Source: Chryseobacterium formosum
Lineage (GTDB): Bacteria > Bacteroidota > Bacteroidia > Flavobacteriales > Weeksellaceae
Assembly (NCBI RefSeq): GCF_026460885.1
Contig: NZ_JAOVZW010000027.1
Location: forward strand, 1-64,000
Length of the DNA stretch: 64,000 nucleotides
Reading direction: 5' to 3'
Shown here: positions 8,616-17,837 of the stretch, piece after piece
How the letters are laid out: every line of letters begins with the position of its first letter
Numbering within the stretch: the stretch's first letter is position 1
The notes under the pieces: model-generated
The model's database searches: none
The model's input: only the letters and a program-made list of their open reading frames with translations
What the model was told of the DNA's origin: nothing
Translations under genes and position numbers: made by a program

Positions 8616-8650
8616 TCTCTCGCAGATTTAGTAGATTACACAGATTTTTT
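8616..8650. repeat. Half copy of the CTCGCAGATTT element
   Basis: CTCTCGCAGATTTAGTAGATT followed by ACACAGATTTTTTT. It matches one arm of the palindromes at 24336-24399 and 34608-34664 but has no complementary second arm here. It lies in the 325-base gap between the endonuclease and tssD genes, together with the repeat at 8514-8599 and the terminators. Confidence 0.55.
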
Positions 8651-8688
8651 TAGAACGTTTTTTATTATTTTCGAGAAAAATCATTAGA

Positions 8689-8715
8689 AAAGACCGCCTT
8701 TTTGAGACGGTCTTT
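8689..8715 (-). terminator. Terminator of tssD
   Basis: AAAGACCG (8689-8696) pairs with CGGTCTTT (8708-8715). It lies 40 bases after the tssD stop codon on the minus strand. Confidence 0.6.
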
Positions 8716-8754
8716 GACTTTGTATATATTAATACTGAAAAGGTATGTTTTGAA

Positions 8755-9156
8755 TTAAACCGGCCAAACTCCTTCGTACGCCGAATTACCGTAATTGATT
8801 TTTTCTGCACTCACTACGAAACTGATTAACATTGAATTTTCGTCTACTGCGTCGAAATCTACTTCGTGCTGAATAACGTAACCGTTTTCCCAGTTTAAAG
8901 TGATCAATGTTCCTTCTTCATGAGATTTATTGAAGGTAACTTCGCCTGAAGTCGGCTTATATTTTCCGTTCAGAAGAGTTTCCAGGATGTCAGATTTTTC
9001 TGTTGCCTCGATTGTCAATTTGATAATTGCATTTGACGGGTCTGAAGCAACTCTACCTGAAACGTCTGTAGATCTTGAAACACTGTAATTCAGCTTTAAC
9101 AATTTCTGTCCTTCGCTGCCGTTGAATTTTAAAATTCCTCTTGAATTTGCTGCCAT
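8755..9156 (-). CDS. tssD: Type VI secretion system tube protein TssD (Hcp), T6SSiii
   Basis: 133 residues (MAANSRGILKFNGSEGQKLLKLNY). This is the Bacteroidetes form of Hcp: the conserved start, VSRSTDVSGRVASDP, ESSENT-like beta strands (IKLTIEATEKSDILETLLNG), then VTFNKSHEEGTLITLNWENG and the hydrophobic VWPV end. Hcp hexamers stack to the inner tube that the contractile sheath fires out of the cell. It has its own promoter and terminator, fitting a highly expressed structural protein, and it is the first of a run of T6SS-linked genes on this strand up to 19857. Confidence 0.88.
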   Translation of the reverse strand: MAANSRGILKFNGSEGQKLLKLNYSVSRSTDVSGRVASDPSNAIIKLTIEATEKSDILETLLNGKYKPTSGEVTFNKSHEEGTLITLNWENGYVIQHEVDFDAVDENSMLISFVVSAEKINYGNSAYEGVWPV

Positions 9157-9200
9157 GATTTGTAAATTTTATTCGTTAATATTTTGTAATTTTTATACTT

Positions 9201-9208
9201 CAAAGATA
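9201..9208 (-). promoter_or_regulatory. -7 promoter box (TATCTTTG) of tssD
   Basis: TATCTTTG on the minus strand, 45 bases before the tssD ATG, an exact match to TAnnTTTG. It supports separate transcription of tssD. Confidence 0.6.
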
Positions 9209-9322
9209 AAACCAAGACAATTATTTTTCACATTTTTGATTCATTATTTTAAAATTTGTAGTAATTCTACGATTTGATGTCGTAAAACTACGATTAGCCA
9301 CAAATACCTATTAAACAAACCA

Positions 9323-10282
9323 TTACAAAACTTCACTTACAGATAAATTTGTGGAATATTCAACGGAATATTCTTTATAGGAGTTAAAAGCATTCATTTT
9401 TTTTATCATTCCGTTTTCTTTAGAGATGCTAAGATTTCCGTTAAATCTAAAGTCTTTTTCTTTTTGATCGCTCAAAAATTGATTTAGTGAAATTTCATCT
9501 GAATTTTCAGATTTTTCTACGATTTGCTGAAGCTGTACTGAAGATTGATTTAAATAGATTTCAAAAAAAGATTTTCCGTTTTTAAAAGGATTTCTGAATG
9601 AAGAAAAATACATTTTCAGAAACCAGTCTTCTTTCATTTTTTTATCGAAAACCTCGGGATTCAAAACAACATATTCAAATTCTTCAAGATAGATTTCTGC
9701 ATATTTGTCGGGAAATAAATCAAGAAGCTTTTCTTTGATTTCATTAAAATTATTCAAAGTTTGCTTCGTTAAAGCTGTTCGTAAAATTTCTCCTTTAGAA
9801 TTTACATACACTTCAATTGGAAGTAAAGATTTAAACGTTTCGATTGCCATAAATTCCATTTTCGTATCATGAAGATTGGAAAATTTGTCTTTCGTGAAAT
9901 GAAAAAGGTGCTCATTAAACTCATTTTTTATCCATTTCAAATTTGCGACATACGAAAAACGATTTTCACTGATTTTTCCTTCATCATTTTTTGATTCTGT
10001 AAAAACAACTTTAAAGTTCTGATTAAAATTAATTGGATTAAACTCTATTTTCGGATTGACATCAGGACTTTTGAATGGTGCATCATTTTTAGCATTAAAT
10101 GCTTTAATCTCAACAATATTTGGCAACAGAAGCTTTTTTCCGGGAACCAAATTTTCCGTAATAAAATCTTCTTTTACACAGTGATTGTTGTGAAATTCTT
10201 TAAGATAAACAGGATTTTCAAGCTGAATTTCTTCGGCAATTTTTTGCAGCGTATCTCCTGGAAGTATGAAATGAACCATCAT
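9323..10282 (-). CDS. LysM-domain protein in the T6SS effector operon, unknown function
   Basis: 319 residues (a start three bases later is equally possible). The first 55 residues form one LysM motif: MVHFILPGDTLQKIAEEIQL ... LVPGKKLLLPN. The rest (about residues 70-319) is not recognised; it is mixed alpha/beta, rich in Phe, Lys and Glu, without signal peptide or membrane segment. LysM modules bind peptidoglycan, and cytoplasmic LysM proteins in T6SS loci are often adaptors or parts of the delivered complex. It follows the lipoprotein gene by 54 bases in the same direction and is the last gene before tssD, so it may act with the hydrolase upstream. Function is inference. Confidence 0.65.
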   Translation of the reverse strand: MMVHFILPGDTLQKIAEEIQLENPVYLKEFHNNHCVKEDFITENLVPGKKLLLPNIVEIKAFNAKNDAPFKSPDVNPKIEFNPINFNQNFKVVFTESKNDEGKISENRFSYVANLKWIKNEFNEHLFHFTKDKFSNLHDTKMEFMAIETFKSLLPIEVYVNSKGEILRTALTKQTLNNFNEIKEKLLDLFPDKYAEIYLEEFEYVVLNPEVFDKKMKEDWFLKMYFSSFRNPFKNGKSFFEIYLNQSSVQLQQIVEKSENSDEISLNQFLSDQKEKDFRFNGNLSISKENGMIKKMNAFNSYKEYSVEYSTNLSVSEVL

Positions 10283-10336
10283 AGATTTCTCTTTGTTCTT
10301 CGAAATTGTTTTTGTTTGGTTATTGTTTTAAATAAA

Positions 10337-11458
10337 TTATTTGCTTCTTAATTTTAGTAAAAAATTTTCGTTAACGTTTTCAAATTTAATTTTACCAAAA
10401 TCTTTTACAGTCCAGGTTTTGTCTGGAATTTTTCTTTCGTGATTGGCTTTATCGAAATACGTTTCTCCGTATTTATGCAAATAAATTTCATTTCCTTCAA
10501 CCTTAAAAGTGATGTAGGACTCCACTAAAATATTATAGTCAAAACAGGTTTGCTGTTCGATGGTGAAGTAGTTATCTTTTGTCGCCACCGTTGAAAAACC
10601 TTCAGAAATGCAATTTGAATTATTAGAAAAAACCAGATTATTATTTGATTTTTCAATTGAGCCATTTTTTGAAGACAACATCACTTTCAAAGGTAACCCA
10701 AAATGAGTTTTATCGAAGTCATCTTTAGCCGTATCATTTTTGTAAACAGAAATTTTATCTTTTTTTCCGTCTTTATTTAAATCCGTCAAAAATTCATTTA
10801 AACTGCTTCCACTACTCTTACTTTCACTTTGCTTAAGTTGTAACAAATCTTGCTGAACTTCTTTTGTAGCGACCGGATAAGCATTTTCTTTAGAAAAAAC
10901 ACATTTCGTTTTGGAAGCTTTGTCAACCATGTAAAAACTTTCATTTTTATTATCCAAAAAGATTTCTCCATTTTTACAATTGTGCGTATTTAGAGATAAA
11001 GCCTGATTAAATTTAAAATCCTGATCATTAAACTTATAAACAGTGAAATTTTGAAATTCTTCGGTGTAACCCGGTAAAAACAGATAACCATCTTTTCCGT
11101 TGTAAATGATTTTCACTCTTTTCTCAGCACCAAAATAATCTGAATCGTACGTAAAATTATACACTACCTGCTGAAAATCTTTAATCGTTTTGTTTTTAAA
11201 GCTCGCTTTCAAATACGCTCTTTCATCTACAAACTGAATTTTGAACAGAAAATCAGCAAAAGAAATCTCAAGATTTTTTTTAGAATTGTCTTTATAATCA
11301 GATTTTACATTAAATTGAATTTCTTTATAATTGCTGTAATCTTCTTTTACGGCTTCCTGACTTTTTGCATCAGTTTTATTTACAGCCTTTCCATCATTTC
11401 CTTTGCATGAAAAGAAAACGAAAATGAACGAAAATAATATTAAAAATTTTGTTTTCAT
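10337..11458 (-). CDS. Lipoprotein next to the T6SS hydrolase, candidate immunity protein
   Basis: 373 residues. The signal peptide MKTKFLILFSFIFVFFSC ends in a lipobox (VFFSC, Cys18), so the mature protein is membrane-anchored and probably faces the periplasm. The rest is a beta-rich domain with no family I recognise, except an EF-hand-like loop LTDLNKDGKKDKI around residue 227 followed by a segment seen in XAC2610-type proteins. Only three bases separate it from the dual peptidoglycan hydrolase gene upstream. A periplasmic lipoprotein directly linked to a cell-wall-cleaving T6SS effector is the usual arrangement for an immunity protein; that role is inferred. Confidence 0.65.
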   Translation of the reverse strand: MKTKFLILFSFIFVFFSCKGNDGKAVNKTDAKSQEAVKEDYSNYKEIQFNVKSDYKDNSKKNLEISFADFLFKIQFVDERAYLKASFKNKTIKDFQQVVYNFTYDSDYFGAEKRVKIIYNGKDGYLFLPGYTEEFQNFTVYKFNDQDFKFNQALSLNTHNCKNGEIFLDNKNESFYMVDKASKTKCVFSKENAYPVATKEVQQDLLQLKQSESKSSGSSLNEFLTDLNKDGKKDKISVYKNDTAKDDFDKTHFGLPLKVMLSSKNGSIEKSNNNLVFSNNSNCISEGFSTVATKDNYFTIEQQTCFDYNILVESYITFKVEGNEIYLHKYGETYFDKANHERKIPDKTWTVKDFGKIKFENVNENFLLKLRSK

Positions 11459-11461
11459 ATT

Positions 11462-14400
11462 TTATCCTCCTTGAACATTAATAACTCTACCTGCTTCTGC
11501 TCTGGTTTTCTGTTTCTGAATTTCAGCTTCAGACTGATCAGAAGGCCCTTTAAAATGTACATAATATCCTGGATTACATCTGTAATTTAAGCCTTGACCG
11601 ACAGCATAAATTGTCGTAAAAATCTCAAAATGCAAATGCGGAGCACAGGTTCCTCCTACAACGCCAGAAACCCCTGTTTTTGCAATTACGGCACCAGATT
11701 CTACCTCATCTCCTACAGAAACCAACACTTCATTAAGATGAGCATAAAACAAAAATACATCCTGCTCTTTATCAAAAGAAGGTCCCTGAGAAATTTCTCC
11801 ACGGGCAGAATGTAAAAGTGCATATTCACGTTTATGATTTTTGAAAGCTTCTTTATCGGTGATTTTTATAGTCACGGTATTACCATATCCTCCATGCCAT
11901 TGTGCTTTATGAACCACACCATTTGTACAGGCAAAAACATCTTCACCTAACTCTGAGAAAAGATCGAGCCCTTGATGCGTTCCTCCATTTCTTGTAGTTC
12001 CGAAAAGTCCCCAGTTTTCTCCGATACTACCAATACCGCCACCGCCACTTTGCATATATAAAGTCGACATTGGATTAGCTACCGGTTCATGCCATCCTGC
12101 AGATTCTTCACCACTACATTCGCTTACTTTAAAAGTAACAACTGTTTTCTGCAAATTCTGCCATCTGCTTTCACGTGTAGGTGTACTACTGTTTACAATA
12201 TCTACGATGGCATCAAAATGCGGTCGCTCAACCCCTTTATTGGCATGAGTCTGACAACCGTATTCTTCCCAATATGCCATACTCGCAACCGTACCTTCAT
12301 TAAGATTATTGATATTATTGGCATCGATATCAATTCCAAATTCAGGATAATCACTGTCTATTCGTGCATTTATTTTATCATATTTATTTTTAAATGTGAT
12401 CTGAATAATTCCTCGTCCTCTGTATTTCCAGCCGTCTCCACTTGCTGCATCTCCGTTTCCTTCCCTATTGGCATAAGCAATATTGGCAATCATTTCAGGG
12501 TTTGATCTATAGCCATTCTGCGCACTTCTTCCGTATTGAAAAGCGAGATTGTTTGGTGGCCCGTTCAATCTTCCTGTAGTCGTAAATCTGGAAAAATGCT
12601 CCGGAAGTTTTTCAGCTGCATAATCCAGACTTTCCCCGTTGCGCACATTGATCGATTCACCAACTTCCTGTAGAACCTGAGCAAAAAACTGAGCCTTTTG
12701 CCTGCAAGTATCAAGACCAAATTTTGTATTTGCTCCGTTGAAAGCATTCATCAACTGAGTCTTTTTCTCTTCTGTAGCTCCAGTAAATATTTCAGAAAGC
12801 TCTTCCATTGTTAAAACACCACAACGTGGACATTTTTTTGCAACTTCAAAATATGAACCGTCTGCTTTTAAAAAGTTTTTGTCATGGGCTTTTTCACCTT
12901 GAGCTTTTACCTGAAGATAAAGCAATTCAGGCATTTTTTTATACAACTTGAAGGTTATCGTGTCGTCTTTCTGATAATTTTTTATTTCTAAAACTTTGAT
13001 GATATCATCAACATACGCATTCTTACCATCAGCAATTTTTTCATTATTTGCATTTCCGCTTTTTGCATATCTAAGAACAGCTTCTGCAACTGTTTTTTTA
13101 GAAGCATCATCAGTCACTTTATTTTCACCTCCGAATTTATAAGTATAGTCCCCGTCTTCTTTACCTTTGGAAACTTTGTCTCGCCAAATTTTTAAATCAT
13201 CATTAGATTTCGGTCTTAGATGAACAGGAATTTTAACCATTCCATTTTCAATCGTTCCTGTAAATTCAGATTTTTCAGTTCCCGGAACTTCTCCTGTAGA
13301 TGGAGTAGCCTGATTCATTTGTTCTTCCGTAATTTCCAAAATTGGTAAAACAGCATCTGCAGAACCTTTAATTAAGCCATCTTTTTCTTTAATGATAATT
13401 GTAGCTTGTTTGTCACTTAAACCTGAACCAGCGGTTTTTGCAACCAAATATAATTTTGTATCTAAAGGAGCGTTATTAACTCTTGTAAACTCTTCTCCCA
13501 GTTTGAATGTTTGAAAAGTTACCGTTTTATCACTTTGCGTATCGGTTCCGTATTCATTTGCGGTAAGTGCTGCAATAATTGCTTCCTGAGTTGTATATTT
13601 TTTATTTGTTTTTAATGTTTCCTGTACTTTTCCTAAAATCGTTTTGGCTACACCATTTTTTTGAGCTGCCGTTGCAGTTTGATTATTAGCTTTTCTTCCT
13701 CCAAAAGTATAAACATGATTTCCATCTGCTTCTCCCGTGAGTTTTTTAAATTCTTTTTTGGCAAAATAAGCATCCAATAATTCTTCAACGGAAGAATCCT
13801 GAACTACGCTTACCGTTTTTCCTTCATTGGTTTGCGGAGTTGGTGGTTGCTCAGCCTCAATCGTACCTTGAGTTTCTTGATAATCATGTAATTCTCCTGA
13901 TTGATTGCTATTTTGTTCAGGAACTCCTCTTTCTTCCATTTGTGATGCCGGTTTTTCTGCAGCTGGAGAGTTTTCCGCTCTTGGCGTTGTATTATTTGAT
14001 GGAGTTTCTGCGGGTGTTGATGGTGTCGGAGAATTATTAGTCGGCTGTTCCGGTCTTGGTTGTGGTCTTTCAGCAGGAGTTGGAGCATACAAAGGATTAT
14101 CTAATTTGTAATTATCCGTTGCATGTTTAGTATGCGAAAAATATTCTACAGTGACATAAAATTCTAATTGTTTTGCATCAGCTTCACCTTGCATAGCTTT
14201 TTGCATTAGCGCTCTTGTCAACATAAATTCTGCAACTGCAACTCCGGTTTGATCTACTCTCGCTTCTTTAGTTTCTATTAAAAGATTTTTTGCATCATGA
14301 CCTTCGCCAGCTTCATCATCTTCCCAAAGCGTAAACTTTAATTTTTCACCATTTAAATTGACACATTGAGCACGAGCTCTCATTTTTTCGGTAAAACTAA

Positions 14401-14770
14401 AAACGGTTCCCGGTGAATCATCCACATATTGCAATTCCACTTTTTCAATTTTTGGAATTGCAGCAGGTTGAGGAGTAATTTCTATTGTTGAATTACCACT
14501 TCCTTCCGGCTCATAAAGATAAGCTTCCAGACGATACGTATGTTTTTGTGAAACTTCACCAAAAGTAAAATTACTGTCGCCTATTTTTTTAATATTTGTT
14601 GTTGTAAATCTTCCGTTCGGCCTTTTTTTAAACAATTCCCAAGTAACTCCAGCAGGATTTCTTTGACTTTGAGGTGTTGAAAGATACCAATCATCAATAG
14701 TATAAGTCGTTGCTTCACCTACTTTCGGAGAAGCATTTCCTGATATTTTTGAAACTCCTTTTTTTGACAT
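11462..14770 (-). CDS. Large T6SS-associated protein with GH19-like and M23 peptidoglycan hydrolase domains
   Basis: 1102 residues, no signal peptide. In order: a beta-rich N-terminal region (1-225); a Pro/Asn/Thr/Glu-rich linker (230-315); two related modules (about 327-455 and 527-635) sharing YxFGG, VA..IL and TVTFQTFK/TITFKLYK; a CPRC pair near 645; a GH19-type glycosidase/muramidase domain (655-890: FFAQVLQEVGES with the likely catalytic Glu, YANREGNGDAASGDGWKYRG, then RGIIQITFKNKY); and an M23 LytM peptidase (915-1060) with zinc ligands His932 and Asp936 in HQGLD and His1045/His1047 in HLHFE. It would cut both glycan strands and cross-links. Lacking a signal, it is probably delivered by the T6SS through the adjoining PAAR-like protein. 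Confidence 0.85.
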   Translation of the reverse strand: MSKKGVSKISGNASPKVGEATTYTIDDWYLSTPQSQRNPAGVTWELFKKRPNGRFTTTNIKKIGDSNFTFGEVSQKHTYRLEAYLYEPEGSGNSTIEITPQPAAIPKIEKVELQYVDDSPGTVFSFTEKMRARAQCVNLNGEKLKFTLWEDDEAGEGHDAKNLLIETKEARVDQTGVAVAEFMLTRALMQKAMQGEADAKQLEFYVTVEYFSHTKHATDNYKLDNPLYAPTPAERPQPRPEQPTNNSPTPSTPAETPSNNTTPRAENSPAAEKPASQMEERGVPEQNSNQSGELHDYQETQGTIEAEQPPTPQTNEGKTVSVVQDSSVEELLDAYFAKKEFKKLTGEADGNHVYTFGGRKANNQTATAAQKNGVAKTILGKVQETLKTNKKYTTQEAIIAALTANEYGTDTQSDKTVTFQTFKLGEEFTRVNNAPLDTKLYLVAKTAGSGLSDKQATIIIKEKDGLIKGSADAVLPILEITEEQMNQATPSTGEVPGTEKSEFTGTIENGMVKIPVHLRPKSNDDLKIWRDKVSKGKEDGDYTYKFGGENKVTDDASKKTVAEAVLRYAKSGNANNEKIADGKNAYVDDIIKVLEIKNYQKDDTITFKLYKKMPELLYLQVKAQGEKAHDKNFLKADGSYFEVAKKCPRCGVLTMEELSEIFTGATEEKKTQLMNAFNGANTKFGLDTCRQKAQFFAQVLQEVGESINVRNGESLDYAAEKLPEHFSRFTTTGRLNGPPNNLAFQYGRSAQNGYRSNPEMIANIAYANREGNGDAASGDGWKYRGRGIIQITFKNKYDKINARIDSDYPEFGIDIDANNINNLNEGTVASMAYWEEYGCQTHANKGVERPHFDAIVDIVNSSTPTRESRWQNLQKTVVTFKVSECSGEESAGWHEPVANPMSTLYMQSGGGGIGSIGENWGLFGTTRNGGTHQGLDLFSELGEDVFACTNGVVHKAQWHGGYGNTVTIKITDKEAFKNHKREYALLHSARGEISQGPSFDKEQDVFLFYAHLNEVLVSVGDEVESGAVIAKTGVSGVVGGTCAPHLHFEIFTTIYAVGQGLNYRCNPGYYVHFKGPSDQSEAEIQKQKTRAEAGRVINVQGG

Positions 14771-14787
14771 TTCAGAAAATTTAATTG

Positions 14788-15291
14788 TTAATAAGCGTCG
14801 ATTTCGCTTTCCATTATTCTTTCCTGAAAGTCATTCACATCCACCAAAGGATTGATATGTCTGATTACTTTTGCATCAGCATTTTTTACATTTTTTTTAC
14901 TCATTTCACCACGTTGTCCGTGATCTTTAATTGTGATTTTCCCGCCTGTTGTACATTGAAGTTCTGAAACTTCAGTCACCGTTTTCTTCCCCATTATCAT
15001 CACTTTTTCGTAAGTTTTCTGCCATTTTCCAGCAGGAGCATAAGCGCATGGAAGATAACCACCCGAGCTGGGTTTTAATTTACATTTTCCAAAACTCGGA
15101 CCTGAAGGATTGAACTGAAGATCGTCTTCAGTAACAGCTAAATAATCTGCATTACCTACAGAATCATTCCAATAATGTTTATTATGCGCACTGACAATAT
15201 GCTTGGGAAACTGATCTCCTTGATCACACTTGCATGTTCCTTTTTGAACAACGAAGTGTTTCCCATCATGAGATGATGATTGAGTAGACAT
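14788..15291 (-). CDS. DUF4280 PAAR-like protein (T6SS spike tip)
   Basis: 167 residues. DUF4280 family: HFVVQKGTCKCDQGDQFPK at the start, GPSFGKCKLKPSSGGYLPC in the middle, and VMIMGKKTVTEVSELQCTTGGKITIKDHGQ at the end, with several conserved Cys and His residues that could hold a metal as in PAAR tips. Such proteins cap the VgrG spike and link it to effectors. The stop codon is 17 bases before the start of the dual hydrolase gene, so tip and effector are made from one mRNA. A promoter box lies just upstream and a terminator separates this operon from tssR. Confidence 0.82.
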   Translation of the reverse strand: MSTQSSSHDGKHFVVQKGTCKCDQGDQFPKHIVSAHNKHYWNDSVGNADYLAVTEDDLQFNPSGPSFGKCKLKPSSGGYLPCAYAPAGKWQKTYEKVMIMGKKTVTEVSELQCTTGGKITIKDHGQRGEMSKKNVKNADAKVIRHINPLVDVNDFQERIMESEIDAY

Positions 15292-15311
15292 ATTTTGTGA
15301 TATTTGGTACT

Positions 15312-15319
15312 CAAAGATA
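15312..15319 (-). promoter_or_regulatory. -7 promoter box (TATCTTTG) of the PAAR-effector operon
   Basis: Exact TAnnTTTG match on the minus strand, 20 bases before the ATG at 15291. It would drive the PAAR-like, hydrolase, lipoprotein and LysM genes (15291 down to 9323) as one unit. Confidence 0.6.
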
Positions 15320-15340
15320 GCAAAAAGTAACTTAACATAA

Positions 15341-15369
15341 AAAAAACGGAAATTAATTTTCCGTTTTTT
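15341..15369 (-). terminator. Terminator between tssR and the PAAR-effector operon
   Basis: AAAAAACGGAAA (15341-15352) and TTTCCGTTTTTT (15358-15369), 12-bp perfect stem with a 5-base loop and T run. It ends the tssO-tssR transcript 19 bases after the tssR stop. Confidence 0.8.
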
Positions 15370-15387
15370 TTATTATGTCATAACTAA

Positions 15388-17787
15388 TTAATGTTGAGTA
15401 TATTCCGGTTCCTCCACTGGAAGCATTGTCGGCATAAAATATTCGTTTAGCCAGTAAAATTCTTGCCCGTTATGTTTAATTTTTACAGCCGGATTATTTC
15501 TGTAAGTAAGCATCCTATCTGCAAGTTCTTTATAATATTTAAAGTAACTTTTTGCTTCTTCGTTGGTGATAATATTAGATTTCGTCCAGCCTTTCAGCAT
15601 AAATTTAGACATTTTCTCTTCTTCAGAATTATCAAAACCTGTACTTACACCTACCGCATAAGACATTGGCTGCTTATATAACTCTCCTTTGTCTAAGAAC
15701 TTCAACGTCGGATTGTATTTTTTTAATAATTTAATATATTCTCTTACCGCTCTCCCCTGCTTAAAGTCTGTTCTTGCAGCACCTGTATTTGCATAAACTT
15801 CAGAATAGAAAGCTTTCAACTGATCATATTCGGTTTCAGAAATAAGAATCCCTTTTTCCATTCCTGTTTTATAATCCATTAATTCTTTTGGAATATACCC
15901 TTTTGCTAAAAACGGATTTCCGTAGTTAATCAATTGAGCAGCAATTCCTGCAGGAACCGGATTTGTTAACCCCGGATAAAGATATTTATATTTAAAATCA
16001 ACTTCTGTTTTTCCTGCTCCAACCGAAGAATGGAAACGCTCATTCAAAGATTTATCTATCATTTCATTATCGAAAGAAACCTGAGCAATAAGACTATCAA
16101 CAGATTTCACAAGAAGTCCGGGAGCAGTGATATCTCCTTTTTTAGGAAAAATAACAAATCCTTGAGCCATACTCTGCTTAGGAAAATCTAGTGAAAAGAA
16201 ACCTGCATCACCTTCGATAAGATTAAAATTATTCTTTGTTAAAACATCGCTTTGTTTGATAATTTTTTGTTTTTTTAATTCAGCAACATTTTTAGCCGTG
16301 TTGGTGACAATATTTTCAGACATTAAAACAAAATCGTTGTAAGTGTCGGATGAACGGGCATTGGTCTGGAACATAATCAGCTTTGCCTGAGCTTGAGTTA
16401 ACGAACCAATAACGCTGGACATATTACCGCTTCGGTTGGCAGAAGTTCCGATCGTAATTACAATATTGGTTTCATCGGGAACATTTGAAAGTAAATTTCC
16501 GGCAGCAATTAAACCTTCATTTAAAGGCTGATTTCCAACATTACTAGGACAATTCATTTCATTGGTTTTTTGCTCAATAAAACTCATCACTTTATTGTAA
16601 TCCTTACTTAAAGGTGATGGAGCAACATTTTCTCCGCAAGAATTATTTTTATAAAGAACCACACCATATTTAATTGAATTAAAGTAAGATGGCTTTTCAA
16701 ATTTCAACTGAAGATCCTGTAAAAGCGAACCTACAATTGGAATATAAGGCGTATTTGAAGCACTTACATCCAAAACAAAAACAATATTTGCGTTTTTATT
16801 TCTATCAATTATTTCTTTATAACGGTCAAAAACAATAGGCTCTCCCAATACATTTTTTACAAAGTTTTTACTGTAATCTAAAACGTTTGTAAAATATTTT
16901 GTTCTGGTATCAGGTTTTGCTTCTTCGTTTAAAGGAAGCGTTACAGGGAAAATATTTTCAAGCGGCGGTCGTTTATTGACATCCGTCAACAAAACAGCAG
17001 TACGAATATCCGCATCTGCTCCACCCGGTGCACCTTCATGGATTCCTAAAGTTGTTTCTTTAATACCCGTTGTATTTTTCATCTTTACGGCAGAACGTTC
17101 TCCCCAAGCTGAAATTACATTAGAGTTTACCCATCCGTACAAACCTGTATTGATGCTGTCCATATCAATGGTTGGTTTTTTTCCGACTAGAAAACGTTTG
17201 TTATTTTCTGCCTGTTTGTAGACATAAACCATTTGACCATTCGGAATTTTAACATTCGCAGCCTCAATAAGACTTGGAGAGTTAAAAACCATAATGGAAT
17301 CGTTTTTATAATACCTTTCAGCACTTTTGATAACATCCGGATTGTTTGGAACCACCGCAACTTTTACCGGAAAACCTGTTTTTTCGCTTTTTAAAGAATT
17401 ACTCCAAAGCAGAAGATCAGATTCGGGAATCCAGCCGTATGTTTTTATCTGTTTTGACGAAACTTTTTTCATTAAAGCATCAGGAATATATTCTGCAACC
17501 TTTACCATTCCGTCGCGGTGTTTTAAAACCATTAAAGGCTCTAAAAACTTAACTTCTTTATAAGATTTTTCGTCATTTTTGTCAAGATAAGCCGTATTTC
17601 TTGATCGATCTGAAATAGCAATCCAAGGAGCTGATTTTTTAGGAAAACCATTAATTACAGAAGCATTATCAATCTGCCCATATTGTTGTGGCTCAGGAGT
17701 TTTCTTAGAAGGCAGCTTTACCTGACAACTCGTCAGCAAAACAGAAAGCCCCACATAATAAGCCGCTAGAGGAAATTTATTTTTCAT
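15388..17787 (-). CDS. tssR: T6SSiii lipoprotein TssR with von Willebrand A-type domain
   Basis: 799 residues. The signal peptide ends in the lipobox LLTSC (Cys21). Residues 55-230 contain two SH3-like segments (KSAPWIAISDRSRNTAYLDK; TYGWIPESDLLLW; GLYGWVNSNVISAWGE). Residues 335-500 form a VWA-like domain: IVFVLDVSASNTPYIPIVGS has the DxSxS metal site and IVITIGTSANRSG a later strand. The C-terminal 250 residues match what I know of TssR proteins. TssR is one of the components specific to the Bacteroidetes T6SSiii and is thought to be part of the envelope-spanning complex. Placed 50 bases after the PKD-domain gene. Confidence 0.8.
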   Translation of the reverse strand: MKNKFPLAAYYVGLSVLLTSCQVKLPSKKTPEPQQYGQIDNASVINGFPKKSAPWIAISDRSRNTAYLDKNDEKSYKEVKFLEPLMVLKHRDGMVKVAEYIPDALMKKVSSKQIKTYGWIPESDLLLWSNSLKSEKTGFPVKVAVVPNNPDVIKSAERYYKNDSIMVFNSPSLIEAANVKIPNGQMVYVYKQAENNKRFLVGKKPTIDMDSINTGLYGWVNSNVISAWGERSAVKMKNTTGIKETTLGIHEGAPGGADADIRTAVLLTDVNKRPPLENIFPVTLPLNEEAKPDTRTKYFTNVLDYSKNFVKNVLGEPIVFDRYKEIIDRNKNANIVFVLDVSASNTPYIPIVGSLLQDLQLKFEKPSYFNSIKYGVVLYKNNSCGENVAPSPLSKDYNKVMSFIEQKTNEMNCPSNVGNQPLNEGLIAAGNLLSNVPDETNIVITIGTSANRSGNMSSVIGSLTQAQAKLIMFQTNARSSDTYNDFVLMSENIVTNTAKNVAELKKQKIIKQSDVLTKNNFNLIEGDAGFFSLDFPKQSMAQGFVIFPKKGDITAPGLLVKSVDSLIAQVSFDNEMIDKSLNERFHSSVGAGKTEVDFKYKYLYPGLTNPVPAGIAAQLINYGNPFLAKGYIPKELMDYKTGMEKGILISETEYDQLKAFYSEVYANTGAARTDFKQGRAVREYIKLLKKYNPTLKFLDKGELYKQPMSYAVGVSTGFDNSEEEKMSKFMLKGWTKSNIITNEEAKSYFKYYKELADRMLTYRNNPAVKIKHNGQEFYWLNEYFMPTMLPVEEPEYTQH

Positions 17788-17837
17788 CTTAATTTTCTTT
17801 ATAAATTGGTGTGATGCCCGAAAAACGGACTATTTTG

